Assembly (NCBI GenBank): GCA_023653785.1
Contig: JAMKCH010002870.1
Coordinates: 34,707 to 98,706, forward strand
Direction: 5' to 3'
Source: Ophioderma brevispina
Lineage: Eukaryota > Echinodermata > Ophiuroidea > Amphilepidida > Ophiodermatidae
Length of the DNA stretch: 64,000 nt
The notes under the pieces were generated by a model. The model was not told the origin of the DNA. It was given only the letters and a program-made list of their open reading frames with translations, and ran no database searches. A program made the translations under genes and the position numbers. The stretch's first letter is position 1. Each line of letters starts with the position of its first letter. Positions 11,500 through 22,430 of this stretch are shown piece after piece.

Positions 11500-12060
11500 A
11501 TAGAATATGTGCAATTTGTGGTTATAATCATTACTGTTTCGCGTAGTTTCTTCTGTGATTTCTTTACAAAATTAATTAGGTCTATTTGAAAATATTTGGA
11601 ATAAGTTTAGCTATGAAAAGGCATGATATTATGATGCCTTGTGTTTTATGTTAGGATAGATGATCCAGTAATCCCATGCCTTAAGTTCAACCTAATTTCA
11701 GGTTGAAACAAGTGGGACTATACAAGGGTCAGTAAAGTACTTCAAATATTCAACTAGAATTAAAGATAGTTACCTAAATGCTCAATTCCAAAGAAAGTTT
11801 GAGATGAATCCGATAGTTTGTTTTGAGGTAGTATACATTCAATGTATGCAGACAGACATAGGATTACTGTGTAAAACAAAATTCTGGATTCAGAATTTAT
11901 TACAAAGTTAAGAGCTCTATATAAAGGATATTATTTGAGCTTAACTTTTCAACAGTAACTAGTATCATGGTGGACAAGTATTAGGCATATGCAAAAAGCA
12001 TGATTTGGTAGAAAAGTGGAGGGTGCCATCCTCTGCAAATTTTTTAAAGTCAGCCTTTAA
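11500..12060. repeat. Diverged dispersed repeat, copy 1
   Basis: The part at 11920-12000 aligns with 62190-62270: both contain TTTGAGCTTA, then GTATCATGG or GTATATGG, then ACAAGTATTAGG or ACACGTATTAGG, then ATATGCAAAAA. Weaker similarity extends upstream. Ends and class are unknown. Confidence 0.5.
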
Positions 12061-13778
12061 ATTTTAATGAATGGTTTAATCTGCAAATGCATATTATGAA
12101 ATGTTTTTACAATGGATATTGTTCCTATTTTCTGGTGGGCATAAACTTGTATATCACCCAAAAGCATTTTATGAGTTATTGTTTTCCTTCGAGGGTTAGG
12201 TTTAGGATCGGGTTTACTATAATAACTCCATGGTATATTCTACAAAAAGCTGTCTAGGGTTATGTATTGACTTTACAATAATGCTTACAATGTGCGACTC
12301 ATTTTTTAAAACTCTACGCTTTCTCAAAAAAACCATATAAGAAACCACTGTGTTCTAAACTACAATCTTGTTCAAAATTGTTGGAACACTTGTGCAGATT
12401 TTGTTCCGCCGACCCCATCATTTCAAGGTGCATGAGGAAGACACACTTGGAGATCCGCACCATATATTTTCAACTAATGATTGGGAGGGGAGGGGAGGGG
12501 CGAAAGAAAATATAGTACAATGCATTCAAGCCTATTATCTACTTCCTAGCTGCCAATATTAACAGGTGGTTCCAAGGACTTATGAACAAGATTGTAGGAT
12601 TCGTTGATACTACATTTGAATGCACTTTAAAAACTGTTTTGGAATATATTATTCAGTGGCGTACCGAATGATGGAAGGGCGCAAGTTGCCCACTCTGGCT
12701 TGAAAAAGCTGGCGATATTGACTAAAATCTGCATTTCAATTTGTGGGATTTCACAAATTCTCATCCTAAATTTGGGACTAAATTAAGTTAATTCAGCAAT
12801 TGGAAAACAAATCACCAGGACAACTTCCGAAGGTTTGCCCCCTCTCGCAGGTGAATTGGGAATTGTGACAATCTGGAATCTAATGCCTCGGTTTGCACTG
12901 ATTAGTCTTGAAATGCATATACTTTGGAATTTCTTGATATAAATTTGTTGAAAATAATTTGAAAACATTTAGACATGGGCGGTTAAAATGAGAGCAAACA
13001 TGAATTTGTACCTTTAAGGTGATTGCTGTCCGATTCTGTATATTTGTGTATTCTAAGAGAGGAGAACCTGTCACTCACAAATCCGCCCCATTCAAGTCCA
13101 TGGGAACACAAAACTTGGTGGTTTTGAGGTAGAAGGAAAAATTTACATGCAAAAGACCTATTCAATACTGTGCTATATTGATGGTTAACCATAAAATTGG
13201 TGTTTCTTAGTGAATTATCTTTATGGGAATGAAATTGATTTGAGGGCTCAAAATTAAGGACAACACTGAGAAAATACGGCCTTTCATCTGATATCAATCG
13301 ACTTCGACTTCAGGGTAAAGCAGGGGGTCCCAAACGATGGAACAACACCTTTAATCCACAGTAGTGACCAACAGACTTGAGTATCACTTTTCAGTTGTTC
13401 AAGATTAAGGCAGAATGAAATCCACCCATAACATACGGGACTTAATCGTAATCAACATGATCAAAAGATCAAAACAAGTTTTATCTTAAAAGTTGGTCAA
13501 GGCAGCATACATATACCATAATACAAATGCTAGCCCGGAGTACTGATTAAATTAAGACCCAACAAAAACATCTGCTGATATTGTATCCCGTGCTGCAATG
13601 GTAGAATTATATAATATTGGTGCGGAGTGTTTGCCTGCCCTCTGCTAGACCAGGTTTACAACATAGAACGCATTGCATTCGCCAAAAACAGCTCTGGCCA
13701 ATTGCTTGATTTGTTCAAATCTCGTTTAACAGCCTGTAGCTATGGTGATAGAGGTACAGCTAGGGCCAGGGTTAGAGT
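12061..13778. other. Unannotated interval
   Basis: Apart from the G-rich motif near 12490 no feature is supported. A minus-strand frame of 104 codons near 13.0-13.3 kb has no recognisable domain. Confidence 0.4.
12483..12500 (+). other. Candidate G-quadruplex motif
   Basis: Four G-runs of three or four are separated by single A residues, which matches the standard intramolecular G4 pattern with 1-nt loops. No gene context gives it a role. Confidence 0.6.
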
Positions 13779-13856
13779 TAGAGAATAAAAGATAGGATTT
13801 GTGTGTGGCCTATCTAATTACGTGTCATAGTGGATGAGGCAGGCCAAACAGGCTGT
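13779..13856 (+). repeat. Dispersed repeat fragment shared (inverted) with 61288-61365
   Basis: A 22-base identical block beginning TTAGAGAATAAAAGATAGG is followed in both places by CTATCT, GTGTCAT and GGATG at matching spacing. The beginning GAGAATAAA resembles the left end of the composite repeat at 20799, so the families may be related. Confidence 0.6.
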
Positions 13857-14059
13857 CCCCCCAAAACTGTTAACACTAGAAACAAGAGGATTTTGGAAAA
13901 AAAATAAAGTACACATGGGTCTGTGTTTGGTATAGCTCTTTAAAGGAAAAAATTAAATACGCTTTTATTTTGCCGTTATTTCATTTCAATGCAACATGTA
14001 GAAAAAAAGATTGCTTCATCAAAAAGGAGGGTGCAAAATTAGGATTGGTTCGCATTGAG

Positions 14060-14269
14060 GTTAGTCCTACTGAGTGGACCTTTTTTCTTTCAACAACTCT
14101 GAAAGTTTTTTATTTATTTATTTATTTATTATTTATTCACGGTTGAAAAAACAGATGAGAAAATTCCTCATGGATGAGCCAAAATGGCTGATTCCATGAG
14201 GAAATTTCTCAACTGTATACAGCAACGTTGAGATAATGGAAGGAAAAAGTCCCTTCCTGTAGGACTAAC
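14060..14269. mobile_element. Foldback MITE with inner hairpin
   Basis: Outer inverted repeats GTTAGTCCTAC (from 14060) and GTAGGACTAAC (to 14269) enclose a second inverted repeat at 14156-14211, whose arms centre on TTCCTCATGGA and TCCATGAGGAA. The inner part can form a hairpin of about 57 nt with a further AGCC/GGCT stem in the loop. A TTTA tetranucleotide run of about 30 bases (14109-14138) sits in the left half. Confidence 0.75.
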
Positions 14270-14339
14270 CCGGGTTTAAAAAGGTTAACGTTAGACTCTC
14301 TTTTTGCGAGATTACCAACCTAAGATTTATCCTTCACTT

Positions 14340-15229
14340 TTAAAAGGAGTAGCAGCGATGTGCTAATACGGAACATCGAAAAATCATCAAAATTGTATTT
14401 TTATATTTTTGGTACTGGCATGGACATGCGAACATAACCTGCAGGAGTTGGTTTGAAATCGGTGTATTAAAGACAAGGCAGTACTTTTTATCCGATTCGT
14501 AATATATACGTGCGTATCAAATCAGCCTTGAATCAAAAAGCCTTCCCGGTGGAATATCACAGATTTCAGCCTGCTATGGAGACACCAGTAAAAATACAGT
14601 TTTTACCTCAAACACAAACTAGTACTGATTTTTGTTTATTCTGCACTAGTGTAACCACAATCAGCTGTTTAGGGTAGATGTTGAAAGGCCGTTGCTGGAT
14701 GTCTATTTGCAGGAGGAGGTATGACAAATTCTCAAATACTTCATTTTTTTCACAATATTTGGTGGTTTGGTTCTGCATTAAAGCAGTATATGGATGGTAC
14801 ACAAGTATCCCTGATTTAGTTAAAAGACCACTCTCAGTGATTTGAAAAAAATATTTGAAATTGCAGGAATAGCTTCAAAGTGAAGGATAAGTTGTAGAAT
14901 TTTCAACGTGACCTGTTCCACCTGTAGGAAGTGACAGAAAAGGAAGAAAAAGGCAGTGTTCAATGATACGATTCCCAAATTCTATTACGTGTTGTATAAG
15001 TGTCCGAACGGACAGTAATGACTAAAATTCCAATTTGTCCTTATTAGGTTGCTTCTGTCATATCCTGGACGGGTATGGTGGGATACCTGTACTCGGTTAC
15101 ATACATGAAAAAATCTGATGTTTTGATGATTTTTCGATTTTCGGATTTAGCACATCACTGATAGTTGTCTTTTAAGAACTGCCTTCCACATTTTTCGATT
15201 TTCTCCCATTATCGCTCTATCCCTATAAG
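14340..15229. mobile_element. GGAGTAGCAGCGA-family MITE, copy 1 (interrupted)
   Basis: The left end TTAAAAGGAGTAGCAGCGAT and the complement of the right end, CTTATAGGGATAGAGCGATA, are inverted repeats, better matched in the second copy. The body aligns along its length with 31456-32007: both have AACATAACCTGCA, AAGACAAGGCAGTACTTTTTA, TGACCTCAAACACAAAC (TTACCTC here), CCACAATCAGCTGTTTA and TATTTGGTGGTTT. Here the body is interrupted at 14820-15175 by a different MITE; without it the length is about 535 bp. Confidence 0.8.
14820..15175. mobile_element. CACTATCAGTGA-family MITE nested in another MITE
   Basis: Ends read TTAAAAGACCACTCTCAGTG on the left and, on the complement of the right end, TTAAAAGACAACTATCAGTG. 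The interior aligns with 43089-43459, including AGCTTCAAAGTGAA or AGCTTAAAAGTGAA, TTACGTGTTG or TTACACGTTG, CGGACAGTAA and GTCCTTATTAGG. It splits the older element at 14340-15229, so it inserted later. Confidence 0.85.
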
Positions 15230-15544
15230 TTCTACCACAAAAATTTCAAATATTGTTTTGCCTTTGCCATGCCTTATTAGGCATGAGCAAACAAATTCAT
15301 AAATATCTGCACTACAGCAATACAGGTCTGTTTTGTCATTATTACATAACAAAGTCCAATTTCAAAAACAACAGTTACCCGAAGTCGATAAAGCAAGTTT
15401 CTAACTTCAGGCGTCCAGTGACAAGTCATTTACAATCCGTCACAGATTGTAGGACCAGAGCCGTCCAACTTAGCTTCATAAATCTTCATCTTCTGCTATG
15501 ACCTCGATTTTCCTTGACCTTAATCTCTGACCACTCGCTCGTAT

Positions 15545-15575
15545 GCCGCTACTCTCTCATCTCTATCCTCTCTCG

Positions 15576-15606
<31 letters not shown>

Positions 15607-15640
15607 CTCCTTCTCTCTCTCTCCTCTCTATTTCTCCCTA
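15545..15640 (+). repeat. CT microsatellite
   Basis: An interrupted CT/TCTC run on the plus strand with ATCCTC interruptions. Confidence 0.9.
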
Positions 15641-17200
15641 TATCTCCTATAAAAATAGTGAGATAATTTTTTTCACACCATCAATCAGTTATTAAGATGA
15701 GTTTAAAAGCCTGCGGATACTTGGAAGGTAATCACTTTTTCTTGGACAGACAAGTGATCATCATTCGGGTGAATAAATACTAGACCACAGTTAGATTCCC
15801 TTCACGGAATAAAATATGCAGTGGGTACACTCTGGGGGTACTCCTGGAGTTACTGCAGAGTACCATGCACAAACATGCACACATCCTTGTGTGATGTGCA
15901 AACTGGGAATTGATGCATTAAAATTAGTTTGACTATGCCAACAAAGATTTAAGTCCAAACTCTTTGTGTGTGATTCTTAACCAGGATAAAATATGCGGGA
16001 CTAGCTGCACAATCATGAAAATATGATATTAAAATTGGAATTTAAAATACTAAAAGAGATAAAGTTGGAAAGGAGTACCAGATCCTATCCTTTATGAGTC
16101 CTAGCGGGTAGTAACGAACATTTTCAAACAAAATCAATTTGATGAAAACATATTAAGCAGAAAGTTGGCATTTTCAGCTCAGTTGTTTTTCAGGGCTATG
16201 TTTAGAGGGGTGTGACACCCCATTAACAGAATTGGTCAGTAAAATGGTGTGCTCATCAGCAATTGAGACTTGTTAGGCAAATTAGTATGAAATGTATTAA
16301 AATATATATTGCTATCAGCAACCGCAGGTTTGCAGCAACACTCCCCCCCACACTTTTGGTATCAGATAAATGTAACACTGGCAATATGTGAGAAAAATAC
16401 AAAAAAAAGCGAGATTGTGCCCCAAATTTTTCAGACAGCATAACAAAAACAATTTGGATTTCAGATGGTGTCATTATATTTTTAATCACAGGACAACAAT
16501 TATCCACGAACAGTTTCTCATTCTTTTGGAAATAGAGTTTCGTTTTCGAATATTAATAAAAGTTTAAAAAGTGTGATTTTTAAATTCTCTTTCCAAAATG
16601 TGAGTACATATTGAAGGATATAGCTTAATTAGAAAAAAAATTAACAATCGCTCTAGGGTGGAACAATTGTATCGTATAAAAGTAAACATGACTTTTACTT
16701 CAGTATTTGCGAGGTTATATTGTTGAAAAAAAATTTGCCAAATTTGCCAAATAATTGAACAGTGAGAAAATCTGTGTTTTAGTAAAGTGACTTTTTATAC
16801 CATTTCAAGCTACCCCCCCTTCTGAAATAACTTTATCTTTGAACTTTAAAATGGAGTATGGTATGCAAGTGCTGGAAATAAATCTTTATGCAATATCGAA
16901 TCAAAATCTTTGAACTTAACTCAAGAAATCAGAAGAGGGGGAAATTTGATATGGTCTAAATTACCGCTTTGATTACATTTTAAAAATATTATTTGCTTTT
17001 TAAAACAAAAACCTTAATAAGATATACAAAACTACAATTTAACACCATCCAGGTAGTACAATACAATCCTTAAAATACAAAACGTAAAAAAGGACTTACC
17101 TAAAGCACCAAAAAATAACTCTAAATACAACTCAATGACCTCCTACCCACAACTAGCAAACAATGTAACTCTAAAAAACATAAATCATTGATGAACTCCA
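15641..17200. other. Unannotated interval
   Basis: AT-rich sequence with no supported gene, RNA or defined repeat. Confidence 0.45.
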
Positions 17201-17216
17201 CGGGGGACCATGGGGG

Positions 17217-18775
17217 AATGAATTAATGGTTAGTAAGGGCTTGTTCCCTCTACATATACCCCAAGTTCGACTACTCGCTCCTTAATCTAGAAAAAAAAAA
17301 AGATATGGCCAAATTTGATTTTGTCATATTTGTTGCATTTTCATACCCCCTCACAAACCCAGGGGAGGAGCCGGCGCGTTAACAAGGAGAAATCAGATTT
17401 ACGATGCGGTAAAAATATGTCCCCACCGAAGGTCGCGATCAGTAAAACCCCATGTGATAAAGCAAATGTCTAAATATGAAAATACTCCCCATTGGTGTGG
17501 GGTGTCAGGGCGGGGGGCACGGGTAGGGTGTCGCACTCCACCCGTCCCCCTACCTGATACCGTCCACCCCCCCCCCCCCCCCATCCCCGAAAAACCAAAC
17601 CTCGCTCCAAGACACCCCACCCTCCCCAGACACCCCAACCACTCGCCTGACATCCCCCCCAGACCACCCCACCGTTCCCCAACCCCTCGAACAACCCCTT
17701 TAATGGCCCATAAGCATCTTTGACCTAATTACGATTCACACAAAAGATGTATGGCAAAGTGGTCTTGCAAATAGCGAAGGAATTTTGTATATACGATGTA
17801 CGTTTTAGCAATTTTTTTTTTTTTTTTTTGGTTTTACAGCAGTTAGCTAATTTGCATACCTAAGCCGCATATATCACACACTTTCAAATTGGCATAGGAG
17901 ATGCGCACATTGATAGGCTTTCATGCAGTGAAGGATTTTTGTGTATCCGATGCACTGTTTCAAAAATATACCGATTATGCCAATTTTTGCATATTATTTA
18001 GCTCATTTGCATATGTAATTTGCCCGAAATACACCCAAATCTAATCAGGTTGAGAACACTTTAACCCGCTTCTTTCCACCAAGTTACATCATTATACGCC
18101 TTACAGAACTCCACATAACTTGTACACAAGCCTTGGGGGAAAATTTGCTTAATTATGCAAATTAGATACTTAATTAGCATATTTTACGCCCAAAATCTAA
18201 TCAGGTCGAGAACTCATCCATCCGCTTCTTTCCACCAAGTTACATCTTCGTAGCCCTTATGGAACTCCAGATAAATTGTAATGTTGACATTTTCTGTGCA
18301 TTATTTACCTTTTCCCCTTAAACTTTTTCCCCTACTCCCTAACAGACCCAGGGGAGGACCCTGGGAGAATGAATTACATGTTTAGTAGGGGGGTTTACCA
18401 TATACCCACGTTTGGCTACTCTAGCTCATCCAGAAAAAAAGATATGCCCAAATGTTCCAGGTTAACATTTTTATCACGGACATTTCAGGGTTAACATTTT
18501 TCTCATGGACAAACGGACATACAGACCTACGGACGGAGCCCATTTTATAGTCCCCTTCCGAACTTTGTTCGGCGGGGACAATTAATTACATGGTTAGTAG
18601 GGGCTTGTGTTATCCTGCAATATATCCCAGTTTGGCTCTTCTAGCTCATCTAGAAAAAAAATATGACCAAATGTTCCAGGATTAATATTTTTCTTACGGA
18701 CGGACATACAGACATACAGACGGAGCCCATTTTTGTCGGCTTCTGAACTTCGTTCGGCTCGGCGGAGACAGAAAA
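17217..18775. repeat. Cluster of hairpin-terminated repeat units
   Basis: A module running TGAATTA, TTAGTAGGG, ATATACCC, CTAGCTCAT and CAGAAAAAAAGATATG occurs at about 17217-17330, 18368-18456 and 18581-18675. The last two are followed by ACGGACGGAGCCCAT-like strings and a hairpin of the form CCGAAC-loop-GTTCGG bounded by CCCC and GGGG (18552-18580; a decayed version at about 18748-18774). Between the first two copies, another block with CTAATCAGGT and CCACCAAGTTACATC repeats at 18041 and 18197 (period 156 bp). The ends resemble the hairpin at 27719-27751. Confidence 0.65.
17500..17695 (+). repeat. C-rich low-complexity tract
   Basis: The plus strand is dominated by CCCC runs, including a run of about 16 C at 17567-17582, so the minus strand has strong G-quadruplex potential. 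The three overlapping proline/glycine-rich frames here are low-complexity artefacts. Confidence 0.8.
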
Positions 18776-18779
18776 CCTC

Positions 18780-20090
18780 ATAGAGCAGCCAGAGGATTCA
18801 TGTGCAATTTATCATCATCTCACTGCCATTTGTTTGCCCTTTGGTTGCACAGGGCTTAATTGTACATTGTCTCCGCTGATCAAGTTGATACTGGCTTGTT
18901 TTTCGGTCTTGAGCCAGGGCCTGAGGGAGCAAGACCTTGGTCTGAGATGTCTCGCTGCCGAAATTAGATATAACTCTGAATTCCTGATACATCAGGATGG
19001 CTTTTTTCCATCTGACTTTTCTTTGCTTTTTATTTTAAAAACATCACGAAACACTTGCTAGGAGCAAGAGACAAGGAAAAGAAAGCAACCTGTCGTCCTT
19101 TACCTTTTTGATCGCTGCACAGATAGATTTATTTTTACCTGACACACTATTTTTTCTGCAAATTCATTTATTTTTAACTTTAACAAACACTGCTGCAAGG
19201 CAAAGATAGGGAGAGATGAACGGCCTGTCAGCCATTTACTCTTTGGCTGTATGAATGCTATACAGATAGAAAAAGAAGGAAAGCAGTTTAATTTCTCATA
19301 GTAGTGCATTGTAAAGAAATGCAATTTACAGTAAAATACTGTAAACCAAGTCCTCTGGACTGTTCCCGGTTATTTCTTTAGAATGGGCACGAACACACTT
19401 ATTTTCGCTGATTACCAATAATACAAACGAACGAGCAGGTGGACGCTGTTTTCACAATTACTGAAGTCAAAGTTCCATACTAATTAAAATATTACAACTA
19501 TGCTATTTTGAAAGCCATTTTGAAAATCTGCAAAAACACTGTGCCCGATCTTTGCGACGATAAGCTTTCTGCATAAACCACATGCCTGACGATGTTCTTG
19601 GATGTAAAAGGATCATTTTATAAGCAAGGGCGAAATCAACGAGAAGGTGCATTTTTCCGTGCTGTAACTTAAATATAGGTGTAATGGGCTTAGGCGGTAA
19701 ACATCTAAGCGTCCACCAGTGAGCTCGCTGATTCAAGATGGCCGTCCGACCTCTAGCCTTTTATTACTCTATCTCTATGCTGTAAACAGGCTTAGAAAAT
19801 GGCCAGAGAGTCAATTGATAGGTAAATTATAGGAATGTCCAGCAAATCTGCTGGCAGATGGAATAGCTCAGGTGAATTTTTAACAGTGTGGGGCTTGGAG
19901 ACAGAGAAGAACATTCTGTTAAACACACTGTACATGTTCTCCACCTTCCTCCCCTCCTCCTCCTCCTTCTCCTCCTCTTATTTAATCTTTAGTCTGTTTC
20001 TTTATTCAGAGCACCGAGGGCAGTAATTGTGTAGAGTCTGTTTTTTTTTTCCTATTGATAATGGCACTAACACAATTTATGGCATTGATG
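18780..20090. other. Unannotated interval
   Basis: No supported gene or long repeat. A TCC-rich run lies at about 19940-19980, and a short TTTACAG/CTGTAAA hairpin at about 19326-19346. Confidence 0.4.
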
Positions 20091-20091
20091 C

Positions 20092-20459
20092 ATACCGTAT
20101 TGTTCCTAATAAACGCCCCGGGGGCGGTGCATTTTTTCAAAGGGGGGGGCGTTTATTACAGTCAAAATAGAAAGTCAAAAATCCCCGCAAAAATCACCTT
20201 ACACAGTTTATAAAAGGGTTGTCAGTGCACGCGATGGGGATTTCAACCCAGGGCTATTATAATCAACACATGGGTCCAAGTTTTGATGCGCCGTGAAGTA
20301 GAAAGAATTGATGACAACAGCGAGTATGATAGCGGATTACACCGTCCTGGCCATTAAATCATGTGATTTAGGTAAGCTCATTTTTTTTAATTGTTTTATC
20401 CAAAAATCGTAGGGGGGCGTTTATTAGAGCAGGAGCGTTTATTAGGAACAACACGGTAT
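20092..20459. mobile_element. TACCGT-ended MITE, 368 bp
   Basis: The first 25 bases and the complement of the last 25 bases are nearly identical (start ATACCGTATTGTTCCTAATA; the other end has G for A at position 8). Each end also repeats the string CGTTTATTA once inside. TA lies at both edges and may be the target site. No coding capacity. Confidence 0.85.
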
Positions 20460-20798
20460 AACTTTTGGAGAGGTATAAAATGTTTCTAAGGGGACCATAA
20501 TTGGTGTGGAAATGCAGGCGACCAGAATAAAAAATTTGTTAAATTTTTTTAAAACATAAAATTACACATTTTTATGACCATATTTGGAATCAGTATGAAA
20601 AATACATTCAAATAAGTACAAACATGCCTAGTCTTAGGCCAGTGATTTTGAAGTGACTGTCATTTGGGAAGAGCCATATCAGGCTATTGACATGATATAA
20701 ACTATACAGAATCTATTAGGATTGAGAGGTTTAATAGGGATATAGGAACAGGGACATAGTTCCAAGTGGGCAAGTTCTTGGTTAAATGCCAACATGTA

Positions 20799-21265
20799 GA
20801 GAATAAAGGTATGATTTTGGGAATCGGTACTCTCTTTACTACGAATTGAAACCAAGGCGATACCATTATTTTAAGTGGAAGAACGAGGCCGGTGTTGCCG
20901 GTTTCAATTCATCATAAAGAGAGTACCGGTTCCCAAAATCATACCTTTATTCTCATTCTTAAACAGCTTTATCATTTAAAGTCATCTTTAATCCAATTTC
21001 GCGATACTTTACGGCTTAAATACAACAACAAATGACTGCCACCACCTAGTGACAGCAATCGAACAACCCGTTGAACGCAACGATCATATGCAATGAGACG
21101 CAACATTGGCAGGCGCGCGCGAACGTAGCAAAACACGGTATGACGCGAGCGCTTCGACCTAAAAATAACATCAATACGCAGCGCGTACTACCTGGGTTCA
21201 ATTGTCGAATTGAACCCGGGCATCAGCCAATGAAATTGCTTACATTTTCACAGCTGTTTAAGAAT
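20799..21265 (+). mobile_element. Two-module composite repeat, copy 1
   Basis: Module 1 (about 20799-20954) is a hairpin: GAGAATAAAGGTATGATTTT on the left is matched by its complement ending in CCTTTATTCTC, and each arm also holds GGTACTCTCTTTA or its complement. Module 2 (20955-21265) is bounded by ATTCTTAAACAGCT and AGCTGTTTAAGAAT and contains TGCCACCACCTAGTG and a GGGTTCAATT/AATTGAACCC stem at 21192-21215. The same two modules in the same order occur at 53858-54352, and module 2 alone with the junction at 29239-29480. Confidence 0.8.
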
Positions 21266-22024
21266 TTCTGATCACAGGAAATGTCCTGCTCACTGGCAGG
21301 AAATGTCCCACTCACTGGGAGAAAAGGGTAAAAATAATATTTTTTCTGAGGGGCACTCTGCTTCTCCTGCCACCCAGCTGGCTATATATGCATGTATAGG
21401 GAAGGTTACCTAAAAGCCCATGATATACTTCCAGTTGTAGCGAGTGATTTCTGCTTGCGGAACACTTGATCTTGGGTCAAAATCTGGTGTTGCACAAGCC
21501 AATCGCTCGTTGCGACTGGAAGTGTATCATGGGCCATAGAGCTACAGAAAGTGAGTCTTTCTAAGGATTGAGGATATTACTGCCAATAGATGGCAGTATT
21601 CAACTTATTGTGCTGGAGTATTTGTGAGAGTTGCAACAACTTAACTAAAGGTTATAAAAAAGTTATACACCACTAAACCTGACCGCCGTAAGCATGGTTA
21701 GGATCAAAAATCTTAGGTGGACTATTTTCTTCCATGGCATCTGAAAAAAATCCTTTCAAAAATGTTTGAAAATGCACTAGTAATACTAAGTGGTTGAATT
21801 TCATGGTTGATTTGTAGACTAAACCCTATTGCTTCCATCTCAGACATTAACACAGCCAGGTTCCTAACAGACAGATGCAGGAGCAGAGGTGTCACCAAGT
21901 TCTAACCATATTAAAGACAAAATTGCTAAAAGCTTGGGAGGTAGCAAAGACAATTTTTTCTTGATTCATCCACATCCTGTTTAGTTGGACCAAGTTTACC
22001 AAGAGCATGATTGCATTCACCTAT
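21266..22024. other. Unannotated interval
   Basis: AATGTCC(T/C)-CTCACTGG is repeated at about 21281 and 21301 as a 20-bp tandem duplication. Nothing else is supported. Confidence 0.4.
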
Positions 22025-22402
22025 AAGATTAAGATCCATGCTGGATTTCGGCCTACCCTTCCACGCTGGCCTAGTGCGGGTTGAAAGGGATCCTGGTACT
22101 TATAAGAGTAATGTGTGCAGGTAACAGACCCGGGATGGTCCCCCTACTCTTTTCGATAAGGTCTGCAACTTTTTACATGTTCAGGAATGACTCCTCTAAC
22201 ACACGGGACCAACAGCTTTACATGACTCCGAACCATGAGGTGCCGGACACCCATTGCATATACCTGCACATTTTACGCAATGGGTGGGAGTGAGTAGAAA
22301 TTCCATAATCACACTGTTGCGCGACTATGCAATTTTCGACTTATTAGGAATAGGTGAGTAGACCAAAGAAACCTGACTCTCGGCAGCCCGAACCAGGGCT
22401 GC
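22025..22402 (+). mobile_element. Retroposon-like repeat, copy 1
   Basis: From CCTACCCTTCCACGC to AACCAGGGCTG this aligns with the minus strand at 28262-28600, sharing GGCCTAGTGCGG (GCCTAGTGCGG there), CTACTCTTT, CGATAAGGTCTGCAAC and CCAACAGCTTT. The other copy ends in a long A tail, so this one is probably an old copy that has lost its tail. A 70-codon frame at 22081-22293 is partly conserved in the other copy, but neither matches a protein I recognise. Confidence 0.7.
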
Positions 22403-22430
22403 TCAATCGATCTTATAATCTGCTGACGGT

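Noticed and set aside
17454..17723. Proline-rich frame and its opposite-strand glycine/tryptophan-rich frames
   Set aside because: They are produced by a C-rich low-complexity tract.
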